Shown here in pieces: positions 55,717 through 63,656 of a stretch of DNA of 64,000 bases. This DNA is from Novipirellula caenicola (lineage in GTDB: Bacteria > Planctomycetota > Planctomycetia > Pirellulales > Pirellulaceae), in contig NZ_BAABRO010000003.1 of NCBI RefSeq assembly GCF_039545035.1, positions 310,001-374,000 on the forward strand. Direction: 5' to 3'. Position 1 is the stretch's first letter. The number at the start of each line of letters is the position of its first letter. The notes below the pieces were generated by a model that saw only the letters and a program-made list of their open reading frames with translations, searched no databases and had not been told where the DNA came from. The translations under genes were made by a program, and so were the position numbers.

Positions 55717-56622
55717 TTAATCCAGCGTATCATCCGCGAGAGGTTCACCACCACGCGGCGTCACCAAGGCTCGTAGCGTCGAGACAGGCGTGGCGTCATC
55801 AAGAAAGTGACCTCGCTCGTCCACGGTGACGATGGCCGCACCGGTGTCAAGCTGACCACCGATGTTGTTTGACGACCCGCCGATGCCTTGCAGTGTCGCA
55901 AAGTCGACATCGACTGGTTCGGTCCACACACCGCTGGTGACTGGCGGCGAAGCTTCGACGACAAGGATGGTTTTCAGCGGATCGTCGACCACTTGGTTCG
56001 GACCCAGCGGGCCGCTACTTGGAAACAACGTGCGGTCACCTGTTACAAGGTAGTACCCGCTCTCGTTAAATCCGCCGCGTGCTTGGCTCTGTGGGTGTCG
56101 GTAGACGGCCGGCATCTGAGAGAAAGCGACGGTGATGTTTTCCTGCGAGTCCCATGCCGCGTTGCGGTCGATGAGGTTGTACAGTTCGTCTTCGCCTAGG
56201 TAGGGCAGGATCAGCACACGCCACGATTGCAGCGGTTTGCCTGAGGCATCGGTGGTAAACGGTGGCGGGTAGCTGCCGTGGTCGGCGGCGTACGCATTCA
56301 TCGCAGCGGCAATCTTTTCGAGGTTGCGTATCGACGCGGCTCGGTCGCGGTTGGTTTGCAACATGCCAACCGTTTGTCGGCCTTGATAGATCGCGGCAAC
56401 CCCAATCGCAAGGAACAAAATCAGCACTACAACAGCCGCGACGATCGACGCAAATTGTTTCGGTATCGATGGCGACTTTGCGTGGGGCGAAGTCGCTTCG
56501 GTGGCAAAATCGGGTAGTTGAATCTCGCCACCACAGGTGACGCACTCTCCCCGTTGGCCGCTATATCGATCTTCGACTTGCGTTTTGGTTTGACAATGAG
56601 GGCAGGTAAACAGATAAGGCAT
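55717..56622 (-). CDS. DUF1559 protein with N-terminal zinc ribbon
   Basis: 301 aa. Zinc ribbon CPHCQ ... CVTCGG at about residues 8-31, a membrane helix (ASIVAAVVVLILFLAIGVAAIY, about 58-79), then the planctomycete DUF1559 pattern: RNLEKIAAAMNAYAADHGSYPPPFTTDASGKPLQSWRVLILPYLGEDELYN, which resembles type-IV-pilin-like (type II secretion G) domains. Role unknown; often in multiple copies in planctomycetes. Convergent with argG, divergent from dtd. Confidence 0.9.
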   Translation of the reverse strand: MPYLFTCPHCQTKTQVEDRYSGQRGECVTCGGEIQLPDFATEATSPHAKSPSIPKQFASIVAAVVVLILFLAIGVAAIYQGRQTVGMLQTNRDRAASIRNLEKIAAAMNAYAADHGSYPPPFTTDASGKPLQSWRVLILPYLGEDELYNLIDRNAAWDSQENITVAFSQMPAVYRHPQSQARGGFNESGYYLVTGDRTLFPSSGPLGPNQVVDDPLKTILVVEASPPVTSGVWTEPVDVDFATLQGIGGSSNNIGGQLDTGAAIVTVDERGHFLDDATPVSTLRALVTPRGGEPLADDTLD

Positions 56623-56720
56623 GGCACAACGATTCGATGGCGTTTAACGGATTAGCCGTGGCAGCTATTCTATGCGGAAATCTCGCCCAATAACACTCGA
56701 TGGTTTCAAAAGGAAATCGG

Positions 56721-57167
56721 ATGCGAATCGTGATTCAGCGCGTAACGTCGGCCAAGGTGGAAGTGCAGGGCAGGGCGGTCGGTCAAATTGACCGGGGCGT
56801 GTTGGCGTTGGTCGGCGTCGGGCACGGCGACACCGAAGCCGAAGCCAAATGGTTGGCCGAAAAAACGTCGCAGCTGAGGATCTTTCCGGATGACGAGGGG
56901 AAAATGAATCGCTCGCTGTTGGATATCGGAGGATCGGTGTTAGCCGTCAGCCAATTCACGTTGTTGGGCGATTGTCGCAAAGGACGGCGGCCTGCGTTCA
57001 CCGACGCGGCAGCTCCGGAAATTGCAAATCAAATCTACCAGTCATACAACAAATCGCTACGGGCAACCGGACTGCGAGTCGAAGAGGGGATCTTTGCCGC
57101 CGACATGCAGGTCAGCTTGGTCAACGATGGTCCCGTCACGCTGATCCTCGATCGAACGAGTTCGTAA
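56721..57167 (+). CDS. dtd: D-aminoacyl-tRNA deacylase
   Basis: ATG at 56721 ([15 protein letters not shown]) with AAGGAAA 9 bases upstream; the frame extends seven codons to 56700. 148 aa, usual. Motifs [17 protein letters not shown] and [11 protein letters not shown] (the GPVT motif) identify DTD, which hydrolyses D-aminoacyl-tRNA and glycyl-tRNA(Ala). One GGGCAGGG site lies in the coding region at 56768. Confidence 0.96.
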   Translation: MRIVIQRVTSAKVEVQGRAVGQIDRGVLALVGVGHGDTEAEAKWLAEKTSQLRIFPDDEGKMNRSLLDIGGSVLAVSQFTLLGDCRKGRRPAFTDAAAPEIANQIYQSYNKSLRATGLRVEEGIFAADMQVSLVNDGPVTLILDRTSS

Positions 57168-57189
57168 GATCGAGTGGTTGCGAGATTCG

Positions 57190-57918
57190 TTATCTCCAAG
57201 GCAGCCATTTGTCCCACTGGATCAATTCCGGTGCGGGCTTGGCGATATAGCTATTGTCCAATCGTGATCGTTGCCGGATACGGTCGACCACGCCATGGTC
57301 GCCCCAGGCGAGATAGATCAACAAAAACAATTTGGCGTACACGCTGATATTGGCGAGCTGGCTTTGGCCAAAAAACTTCAACGCGGTGCCAAACGATTTT
57401 TTTAGTCGGAACCGCCCTCCCCCAAAATCAATGCTCCAAATCTCGTCAAGAATTAAATGAACGAGAAATCCGACGACCACCGCGACGCTTTTGTAGACGC
57501 GGATCGATTCACTTGGACACGGCATCACCAAGTACGCTAACAAACCCGCTGTGGCTGCGGCCGGAATGCTGTGCCACATCCCGCGATGGACGGTGTAGCG
57601 TTTAAAGAATTCGACTGCGACGAATCGGATCGCGATGTAGATCAACATCGCCGCTAACGCCATCGCCTCGTGTGATAGTTCCAGGTCGCGAAATCGTTCG
57701 ATCATCAACATCGGCACGACGGCCGCTGCAAACATGCTGGTTTCGCGAAGCGGGATTCCCGAATCGCTATCCAAGTCTGGCAGCATACCGCTGACCGAGC
57801 ACAACCCGCCTGCCAAAATCCCGCTCTCCAGCGACATCGATTGAGACGTCACGCCCCAATAACCGTAGGCGATGCCCACGATCGTGCTGCCGGTGATGTG
57901 CGTTTTGAAATCGGCCAC
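57190..57918 (-). CDS. YdjM-like membrane-bound metal-dependent hydrolase
   Basis: 242 aa. DUF457/YdjM signatures: MADFKTHITGSTIVGIAYGYWG (first His), SVSGMLPDLDSDSGIPL (PDLDSD), HRGMWHSIPAAATAGLLAYL and VVGFLVHLILDEIWS. Several membrane helices. E. coli YdjM is a LexA-regulated inner-membrane protein of uncertain substrate. Converges on dtd across 22 bp. Confidence 0.85.
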   Translation of the reverse strand: MADFKTHITGSTIVGIAYGYWGVTSQSMSLESGILAGGLCSVSGMLPDLDSDSGIPLRETSMFAAAVVPMLMIERFRDLELSHEAMALAAMLIYIAIRFVAVEFFKRYTVHRGMWHSIPAAATAGLLAYLVMPCPSESIRVYKSVAVVVGFLVHLILDEIWSIDFGGGRFRLKKSFGTALKFFGQSQLANISVYAKLFLLIYLAWGDHGVVDRIRQRSRLDNSYIAKPAPELIQWDKWLPWR

Positions 57919-58310
57919 GACAGGAAGGGCAGGGGAGTGGTGAAAAAAATTCAGGGGCTGTCGAAATCAATCTTGTCACGCTTTGCAAGCAACAACACCC
58001 ATTGGTAGCAATTCGGTGAACCGAGCTGCTTTACGATCGCGCGCGACGAGTACAGATTTCCTTGGCCTCCTACATAGGATTTTTCCTAGGGGGCTGCCAA
58101 GCCCGAATCAATTGATCTTCGCTTGGCAAACGCACTTGGCTACAATCCGCGCCAACACGGAAACTCGGGGCGGCTGCATGCTGGAAGCGATGAGCCGGTT
58201 GCTATCAAACGAGTTTTCTGGCAACGGGCTTGGCGGCACTGCTTGCGAGACGGCTAAAAAAATATTCGCAACCGCCCTTCCCGCTTTGGACTCGCATGTG
58301 TCTTGCTCGC
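57919..58310. other. Intergenic region between divergent YdjM-like gene and cvpA
   Basis: A GGGCAGGG site is at 57927-57934, the last one in plus orientation. TAGGATTTTTCCTA at about 58076-58089 is a 5-bp stem with a T-rich loop. A frame open from 58230 continues in frame into cvpA but lacks a sensible N-terminus. No other gene is supported. Confidence 0.5.
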
Positions 58311-59057
58311 ATGCCCCCTTACTCGCACGAAAGCGTTCTGGTGGAAATTTACGACATCGTGATGTTGGTGGTGTTGGTTGGCGCGTTGATCTTTGGCGCG
58401 ATCAAAGGGTTCGCCTGGCAGCTCGCGTCGATCGCATCGATCGTGGTCAGCTACATGGTGGCTTACCATTTTCGCGAACCCTTCAGCCAATCGATCCACG
58501 CCGAACCGCCATGGAACCGATTCTTGGCAATGTTGATCCTGTACGTCGGCACATCGCTGGTCGTTTGGGTCGCATTTCGGATGGTCAGCGGCACGATCGA
58601 TCGATTCAAACTTCGCGAATTCGATCGTCAAATCGGAGCGATGTTTGGGCTGGCCAAGGGCGCGTTGTACTGCATCTTGATCACGCTGTTTGCCGTCACG
58701 CTTTTTGGCGAAAATGTTCGCGAGAAAATTGTCGGCAGCAAGAGCGGCAACTACATCGCCAGCGTGCTGGCACGCAGCGAATCGGTCATCCCGCCAGAGA
58801 TTCAGCAGATCGTCCAACCGTACCTGGACCGCTTCGAAAAACGCTTCAATGCGGATGACGCCCAGGACACGCCCGCAGGCTTTTTGGAAGGCGTGGCAGG
58901 GGATGCGGCGAATGGCATTTTGCCCGAATCGCTGTGGGATGACGGATCGGGAAACTCGACCGGACGATCGCCGTTGCCAGTCGATCCGCGGGGTTGGAAT
59001 TCAGGCCCATCGGTGCCTCAGCAAGCCCAGCGTCCCTGGGAAGGATTTCAGCGGTAG
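58311..59057 (+). CDS. CvpA family membrane protein
   Basis: The ATG at 58311 gives 248 aa; a GTG at 58341 (VEIYDIVMLVVLVGALIFG) would match the family start more closely. CvpA family: four membrane helices (VMLVVLVGALIFGAIKGFAW, ASIVVSYMVAY, FLAMLILYVGTSLVVWVAF, GLAKGALYCILITLFAVTLF) with the family patterns GAIKGFAWQLASI and DRQIGAMFGLAKG. In E. coli CvpA is linked to colicin V production and bile/envelope stress. The C-terminal about 90 residues are a Pro/Gly/Asp-rich tail. Single gene followed by the tandem repeat array. Confidence 0.85.
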   Translation: MPPYSHESVLVEIYDIVMLVVLVGALIFGAIKGFAWQLASIASIVVSYMVAYHFREPFSQSIHAEPPWNRFLAMLILYVGTSLVVWVAFRMVSGTIDRFKLREFDRQIGAMFGLAKGALYCILITLFAVTLFGENVREKIVGSKSGNYIASVLARSESVIPPEIQQIVQPYLDRFEKRFNADDAQDTPAGFLEGVAGDAANGILPESLWDDGSGNSTGRSPLPVDPRGWNSGPSVPQQAQRPWEGFQR

Positions 59058-59067
59058 GTTCATCGGA

Positions 59068-59458
59068 CTCGTAGCGAAACTCGTCAAGAGTTTCGATGGG
59101 ATTTAGGCATGCCGATGACCGCCTGGAAGCGTGTCCGCATGGACGACGAAAGTCTTGACGACTTCCGCTACGGCCTGTCGCTCGTAGCGAAACTCGTCAA
59201 GAGTTTCGATGGGATTTAGGCATGCCGATGACTGCCTGGAAGCGTGTCCCGCATGGACGACGAAAGTCTTGACGACTTCCGCTACGGCCAGTCACTCGTA
59301 GCGAAACTCGTCAAGAGTTTCGATGGGATATAGGCATGCCGATGACTGCCTGGAAGCGTGTCCCGCATGGACGACGAAAGTCTTGACGACTTCCGCTACG
59401 GCCAGTCGCTCGTAGCGAAACTCGTCAAGAGTTTCGATGAGATCTAGCCATGCTGAAT
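59068..59458. repeat. Tandem array of 113-114-bp units containing inverted GTAGCGRAASTCGTCAAGA elements
   Basis: Copies begin at 59068, 59181, 59295 and 59409 (the fourth is partial). Each full unit has a plus-oriented 25-bp element (GTAGCGAAACTCGTCAAGAG plus TTTCG), a spacer with GATGGGATTTAGGCATGCC, and an inverted element (CGAAAGTCTTGACGACTTCC plus GCTAC). The units differ from each other by few bases. The two arms of each unit could fold into a long hairpin. The array lies just after cvpA and 80 bp before the dif-like site. Confidence 0.9.
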
Positions 59459-59475
59459 TAAGAAGGGGATGCTGA

Positions 59476-59499
59476 TGACAGGCTAGAAGCCTATCCCAC
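59476..59499. repeat. Dispersed palindrome, AGGCTAGAAGCCT type
   Basis: TGACAGGCTAGAAGCCTATC, same family as 16149, 26885 and 41761, inverted orientation. Sits 38 bp before the dif-like site. Confidence 0.7.
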
Positions 59500-59536
59500 A
59501 CGAAATGCCTGAAATACGGGGTTTTACGCACCTTTA

Positions 59537-59564
59537 ATACAACATAAGGGGCATTATCGGACGT
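59537..59564 (-). other. dif: Candidate dif (XerCD recombination) site
   Basis: On the minus strand: 11-bp arm ACGTCCGATAA, 6-bp spacer TGCCCC, 11-bp arm TTATGTTGTAT. E. coli dif has a right (XerD) arm TTATGTTAAAT, so that arm matches at 9 of 11 positions; the XerC arm shares the terminal ATAA and TCC-like centre and is variable between bacteria. The size and 11-6-11 layout fit. It lies in the largest gene-poor gap, between the point where GGGCAGGG changes strand. Comparison is from memory; unverified. Confidence 0.45.
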
Positions 59565-59947
59565 TGCGGGGCGGTCAATTTCGCCCGTAAATTCGGGCCT
59601 CTCCCGCTTTTCGCTCTGGCGGACTCGACGCTTGATCCGCCTTCCCGACGATGGCTCGACGTGATCATTCGTCATCGATCCGTCGCTCGCAAACGCTTCC
59701 GCGTCGCCACCGTTCGCGCTGCCGATCCATGATCAAAACGAAGGCGGCGATGGCTTCCGCCGCGGTCGTGATTGCGACGCTCTACCTGCTCGTTTCTGGT
59801 CGCATTGCCCTCCGCTTTCGCCGCGGAACATTTGCCCGTGGATCCACTCGGCAAAGGCCTCGCTCGATGCTTCGCAGGCTCTCTGGATCGCGCGACTTGG
59901 TGTCCCCGATGTCTAACCGACGGAGGCCTGATTTGGCCTTAGCAGAT

Positions 59948-59973
59948 GGCGACGCATCCGCTGATGCGTCGCC
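59948..59973. repeat. Perfect hairpin GGCGACGCATC / GATGCGTCGCC
   Basis: An 11-bp stem with loop CGCT, GC-rich and without a T-run. A dispersed palindrome of unknown function, lying between the candidate dif site and the accA stop. Confidence 0.8.
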
Positions 59974-60043
59974 CATCGAGCGAAAGAAAATGGCCCGATT
60001 TTGAAGTTTGGCGAGAATCGAAACTCGGTTCTCTTTTGTTCAC

Positions 60044-61015
60044 CTATGCGGATTCGGCTTCTTCCAAGAAGACACCGATCCGGCGGAACTTTTCATACCG
60101 TTGGTTGACCAGTTCTTCGGTCGACATGGACTCTAGATCCGACAGCGTTCGCGACAGATAACTCTTCAATCGCGACGCCATTTGGTGATGGTCACGATGG
60201 GCGCCGCCGAGTGGTTCTTCGAGCACATCATCGACCACGCCAAGTCGCTTCAAATTGTCGCTGGTGAACCGCAACGCTGCGGCGGCTTTGGGTGCATGTT
60301 CGTGACTCTTCCACAAGATGCCCGCACAGCCTTCGGGGCTGATCACGCTGTAGTACGAATGTTGCAGCATCGCGATCCGGTCGCCCACGCCGATACCGAG
60401 GGCGCCGCCCGATCCGCCTTCGCCAATCACGACACAGATCACGGGCGTCTTCAAGCGGCTCATCATGAACATGCTTTCGGCGATCACTTGCGCTTGACCA
60501 CGTTCTTCGGCACCGATCCCCGGGTACGCACCGGGCGTGTCGATGAAACAGATCAGCGGCATGCGATACTTTTCAGCCAATCGCATTTTGACCATCGCTT
60601 TGCGATAGCCTTCGGGATGGGCACAACCGAAATGGCACGCCGCGCGTTCTTTGAACGTGCGGCCTTTTTGATGACCGAGAACCAACACTTTGAAACGATC
60701 GAGTTTGGCGAAACCCGACAACATCGCGCGGTCATCACCAAAGTGTTTGTCGCCATGCAGTTCGACAAACTCATCAAACGCAAGGTTCAAATAGTCACGG
60801 GTGTAGGGTCGGTTTTTATGACGAGCCACTTGCACGGTTTGCCACGAGTCCAGCGACCCGTAGACATCGCGTAGTAGATCAACAAGTTTGCGACGCAAGT
60901 CGCGAATCTCTTTTTCGATTTCGTCGGTGCGATTGGTTTGACGTTCAAGCGACGCAATCTTGCTTTCGAGATCCGCGATCTCGTATTCAAATTCTAATCC
61001 AGGTCCAGCGCTCAT
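60044..61015 (-). CDS. accA: Acetyl-CoA carboxylase carboxyltransferase subunit alpha
   Basis: The ATG at 61015 (MSAGPGLEFEYEIADLESKIASL) is the family start; the frame extends 13 codons upstream. 323 aa, usual. Carboxyltransferase signatures: VYGSLDSWQTVQVARHKNRPYTRDYL, DEFVELHGDKHFGDDRAML, GHQKGRTFKERAACHFGCAHPEGYRKAM, CFIDTPGAYPGIGAEERGQAQVIAESM, and VIGEGGSGGALGIGVGDRIAMLQHSYYSVISPEGCAGILW. It transfers the carboxyl group to acetyl-CoA with AccD, which is not in this window. 86 bp downstream of the kinase gene on the same strand. Confidence 0.97.
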   Translation of the reverse strand: MSAGPGLEFEYEIADLESKIASLERQTNRTDEIEKEIRDLRRKLVDLLRDVYGSLDSWQTVQVARHKNRPYTRDYLNLAFDEFVELHGDKHFGDDRAMLSGFAKLDRFKVLVLGHQKGRTFKERAACHFGCAHPEGYRKAMVKMRLAEKYRMPLICFIDTPGAYPGIGAEERGQAQVIAESMFMMSRLKTPVICVVIGEGGSGGALGIGVGDRIAMLQHSYYSVISPEGCAGILWKSHEHAPKAAAALRFTSDNLKRLGVVDDVLEEPLGGAHRDHHQMASRLKSYLSRTLSDLESMSTEELVNQRYEKFRRIGVFLEEAESA

Positions 61016-61101
61016 TCTTTTCTCGTGATAAGTAAGGTGCGGCTTCGAAGACAATCGAAAATCGGAAGCATCGCACGCGTATTGTGTTTAGAAGGCGAAG
61101 T

Positions 61102-62049
61102 TTAGATCTCGTCGTCTTCGCCGTTTCCGGATGGTTTTTTGATCATGTCTTCGGCACCGCGGATTCCCGTCTGAGTGTCGAACACGCTGACGTCGGGTTT
61201 GCGAGGACGCTTGTTCCACAATTCCATCGCACGGAATTGCTTCAAGAATTCCCACATCGATGGCGGCCGATTGTCGGGCTTCTTCGCCATCATCTGCTTG
61301 ATCACATCGGCGAATTCCTTGGACACGTTGTTGTTGTACGCAATCGGGCTCGGGATCGATGCCGTCAAGTGCTTGTTCAGCAAATCGTTTGGCGTGTCGC
61401 CTGTGTATGGCGGTTTGCCCGTGACCAATTCAAACAACACGCAGCCAAAGCTGTAGATGTCCGATCGCTCGTCACACACTTTGCAGCGGATCTGCTCGGG
61501 TGACATGTAGCTTCGAGTGCCCTTGGCGTATTTCGAACTGTGGAACAGTTTACTGAATCCGGTCTTCTTTTTCTCGGCGATCGTAAAGTCGATCAACTTC
61601 GTTTCACCATCGCGGCTGACCAAGTAATTGTCCGGCTTGATATCCAAGTGGATCCAATTCTTGGTGTGCATGTAATACAAGCCCTCGGCGGCTTGGCCGA
61701 CAATCTTGTCCAGCATGTAGGCCAGCGACTCGGGGCCCTGCCGCAGTGCTTGCTTCATATTCAATTCGCTGAAGAGCTGCAGCACCAAAAAAGGGACTCC
61801 GGATTCAATGCGAAAGTCGATGACTTTGATGATGCGAGGGCTGTTCAAATCCGACGCCACGGTGAACTCGTGTTTCAATAACGCGATCTCTGCCTTGTCC
61901 TCTCGCGCCGATGGCTTGAGCAGTTTCAACGCGTATCGCTCTTCGGAGTTTTCGTCGATGGCTTCCCAGACATCACAGGTACTTCCAGAGCGAATCAGAC
62001 GGGCCAATCGATAGGGGCCCAGAAAATCACGGGTCTTGGTCATCAGCAC
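61102..62049 (-). CDS. Hanks-type Ser/Thr protein kinase with variant motifs
   Basis: 315 aa, essentially a bare kinase domain with an acidic, basic tail and no membrane helix. Present: Lys in YALKLLKP (VAIK Lys), Glu in ALLKHEFTVAS, HLDIKPDN for the catalytic loop (Asp and Asn kept), GTRSYMSPEQIR (the APE-like SPE) and DIYSFGCVLFELVTGKPPY. Changes: the glycine-rich loop reads RSGSTCDVW, HRD is HLD (non-RD kinase) and DFG is DFT (KLIDFTIAEKK). Probably still able to bind ATP and transfer phosphate, but regulation by loop phosphorylation is unlikely. Upstream of accA by 86 bp on the same strand; that is the only functional hint. Confidence 0.85.
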   Translation of the reverse strand: MLMTKTRDFLGPYRLARLIRSGSTCDVWEAIDENSEERYALKLLKPSAREDKAEIALLKHEFTVASDLNSPRIIKVIDFRIESGVPFLVLQLFSELNMKQALRQGPESLAYMLDKIVGQAAEGLYYMHTKNWIHLDIKPDNYLVSRDGETKLIDFTIAEKKKTGFSKLFHSSKYAKGTRSYMSPEQIRCKVCDERSDIYSFGCVLFELVTGKPPYTGDTPNDLLNKHLTASIPSPIAYNNNVSKEFADVIKQMMAKKPDNRPPSMWEFLKQFRAMELWNKRPRKPDVSVFDTQTGIRGAEDMIKKPSGNGEDDEI

Positions 62050-62451
62050 AAATCAGGGGCGAATCGTAATTTGGTTGGCATAGAACAGTGACTCTATGAT
62101 AGTTCAATCGGTCCCTGGCCCGATAGGTCGGGATCGCGGCGGGGGCGACCTGCCAACACTTCGGCGGGTGACTGCCAGATGTCATCCATTTTGGCACTAA
62201 ATTGGGGTTTTCGGGTAGCGGAGCGTCGCGGGGCCTCGCCCGGTCAAAATCGAGCGTTTTATCACGCGGGAACCGGACGAGGCCCGGCGCCGCTAGCAAA
62301 ACCAATGGCATCATGTCATCGCCCTCGGAATCGCTACCGAGCCAGCGAAGCAGACCCAGAAAACGCCTCGAAATTCGGAAACGCCTGGAAATTCGGAAAC
62401 GTCTCGAAATTCGGAAACGCCACGAAATGGCGGTGAAATCGCGGGAATTCG
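62050..62451. other. 402-bp intergenic region with an 18-bp tandem repeat
   Basis: Three 18-bp units, CTCGAAATTCGGAAACGC (62367-62384), CTGGAAATTCGGAAACGT (62385-62402) and CTCGAAATTCGGAAACGC (62403-62420), lie head to tail, followed by CACGAAATGG. No gene is supported; the frames crossing it encode KFGN-type repeats by chance of the unit length. Confidence 0.8.
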
Positions 62452-63618
62452 TTACTTTCGCGGTCGCGACAGCAGTTGTTCGTACAGTTCACGGATCCGC
62501 CGCGTCATCGTTTGATGGCGGAACTGCTCCGTAAATCGCCGCTGCCCTGCCCTCCCCATTTGCTGACGCAACTCACGGTCACTGCTCAATCGGAGGATCG
62601 ATTCAGCGAGTTGATCAATGTCACCGGGAGGAACCAAATAGCCTGTCTCACCCGAGATCGCGACCTCGCGAGCCCCGTCGACGTCGTAGCTGATTACGGG
62701 GCGGCCGGCGATCAAGGCTTGCGGCAGTGCCCGGGCTAACCCTTCGCGATACGAGGTGTGGACCAACGCGTCCATCGCTCCGATCAACGAGGGGACCTCG
62801 TCCGGGGGAACCAGTCCCGAGAAAATGAAGTGCTCGCTCAATCCCAGCGACTCGATTCGGCGAGTCAGACTGTCTCGCAGAATGCCATCGCCCACCAGCA
62901 AAAAACGGACTTGCGGAACTTGCTTGACGACCGTGGCCGCTGCCGAGATCAGATCGTCATGGCCTTTCAAATGAAACAGCCGAGCAATTTTTCCGATCAC
63001 GATCGCATCCTCGGTCAATCCGAATTGATTGCGAATACGTTGGCGATGTTCATCAGCCCGTCGAAACGGCTCGACATCCATTCCGCTATAGATCGTCGTG
63101 AATTTTTCACGCGGGGCAACGTCGGCATCGACCATCAAATCGGTCATCGCGTCAGCGACACAAACCATATGGTGACATCGTCTGGCCGCCCATCGCTCGC
63201 ACGTGCGGTACAGTGTCCGCGTCAACATCGGCTGATATTCGTGAAACGGAGCTCCATGCACACTGTGGACGATCGCCGGAACCTGCTCGTCCCAAGCGAC
63301 CGCACGTCCCAAGATTCCTCCCTTAGCACTATGTGTATGCACAACGTCGGGCTTGAATTTTCGGATTGCCTCGCGAAGCTCGGCGCGTCCCCTGAGATCG
63401 TGAACCGGATGGATCGCTCGACGCAAATGGTCGAGCTTGCAAATTGGCAACTCCCCTGCCCTACCCTGGCTTAGCAAGTCTCCTTCGGGTCCGACTTCTT
63501 TTCCGGTGATCAACAGCACGTCGTCACCGAAATCGTGCATCAGGTCCAAACAATTCAGCAGCGTGTTCTCTTGAGCACCACCAATGATCATTCGAGTAAT
63601 GACATGAGCAACACGCAC
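62452..63618 (-). CDS. GT4 family glycosyltransferase
   Basis: 388 aa. GT-B fold with GT4 motifs: MRVAHVITRMIIGGAQENTL (N-terminal nucleotide-independent strand), VVHTHSAKGGILGRAVAW, VHGAPFHEYQPML, and the C-terminal IGKIARLFHLKGHDDLISA, FLLVGDG, FSGLVPPDEVPSLIGAMDALVHTSYREGLARALPQALIAGRPVISYDVDGAREV (the EGLARALPQAL donor-phosphate Glu loop). Likely transfers a nucleotide sugar during polysaccharide or lipid-glycan synthesis. GGGCAGGG on the minus strand is encoded here twice (62544 and 63454). Same strand as the next partial gene. Confidence 0.93.
   Translation of the reverse strand: MRVAHVITRMIIGGAQENTLLNCLDLMHDFGDDVLLITGKEVGPEGDLLSQGRAGELPICKLDHLRRAIHPVHDLRGRAELREAIRKFKPDVVHTHSAKGGILGRAVAWDEQVPAIVHSVHGAPFHEYQPMLTRTLYRTCERWAARRCHHMVCVADAMTDLMVDADVAPREKFTTIYSGMDVEPFRRADEHRQRIRNQFGLTEDAIVIGKIARLFHLKGHDDLISAAATVVKQVPQVRFLLVGDGILRDSLTRRIESLGLSEHFIFSGLVPPDEVPSLIGAMDALVHTSYREGLARALPQALIAGRPVISYDVDGAREVAISGETGYLVPPGDIDQLAESILRLSSDRELRQQMGRAGQRRFTEQFRHQTMTRRIRELYEQLLSRPRK
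62544..63461 (-). repeat. Minus-strand GGGCAGGG sites (2 copies)
   Basis: CCCTGCCC at 62544-62551 and 63454-63461, the reverse orientation of all earlier copies. Each is followed by a related octamer (CCCTCCCC at 62549, CCCTACCC at 63459). Both lie in the GT4 gene. Confidence 0.75.
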
Positions 63619-63656
63619 GAATTGTTTCCTAGCCAGCGGGACGGTTGAAGGACGAT

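Noticed and set aside
59651-60004. 117-codon frame after the candidate dif site
   Set aside because: It is Arg/Ser-rich with no recognisable product and crosses the hairpin at 59948-59973, so it looks like chance coding.
62179-62436. 85-codon frame with KFGN repeats
   Set aside because: The protein repeat simply mirrors the 18-bp DNA repeat, and there is no ribosome site.
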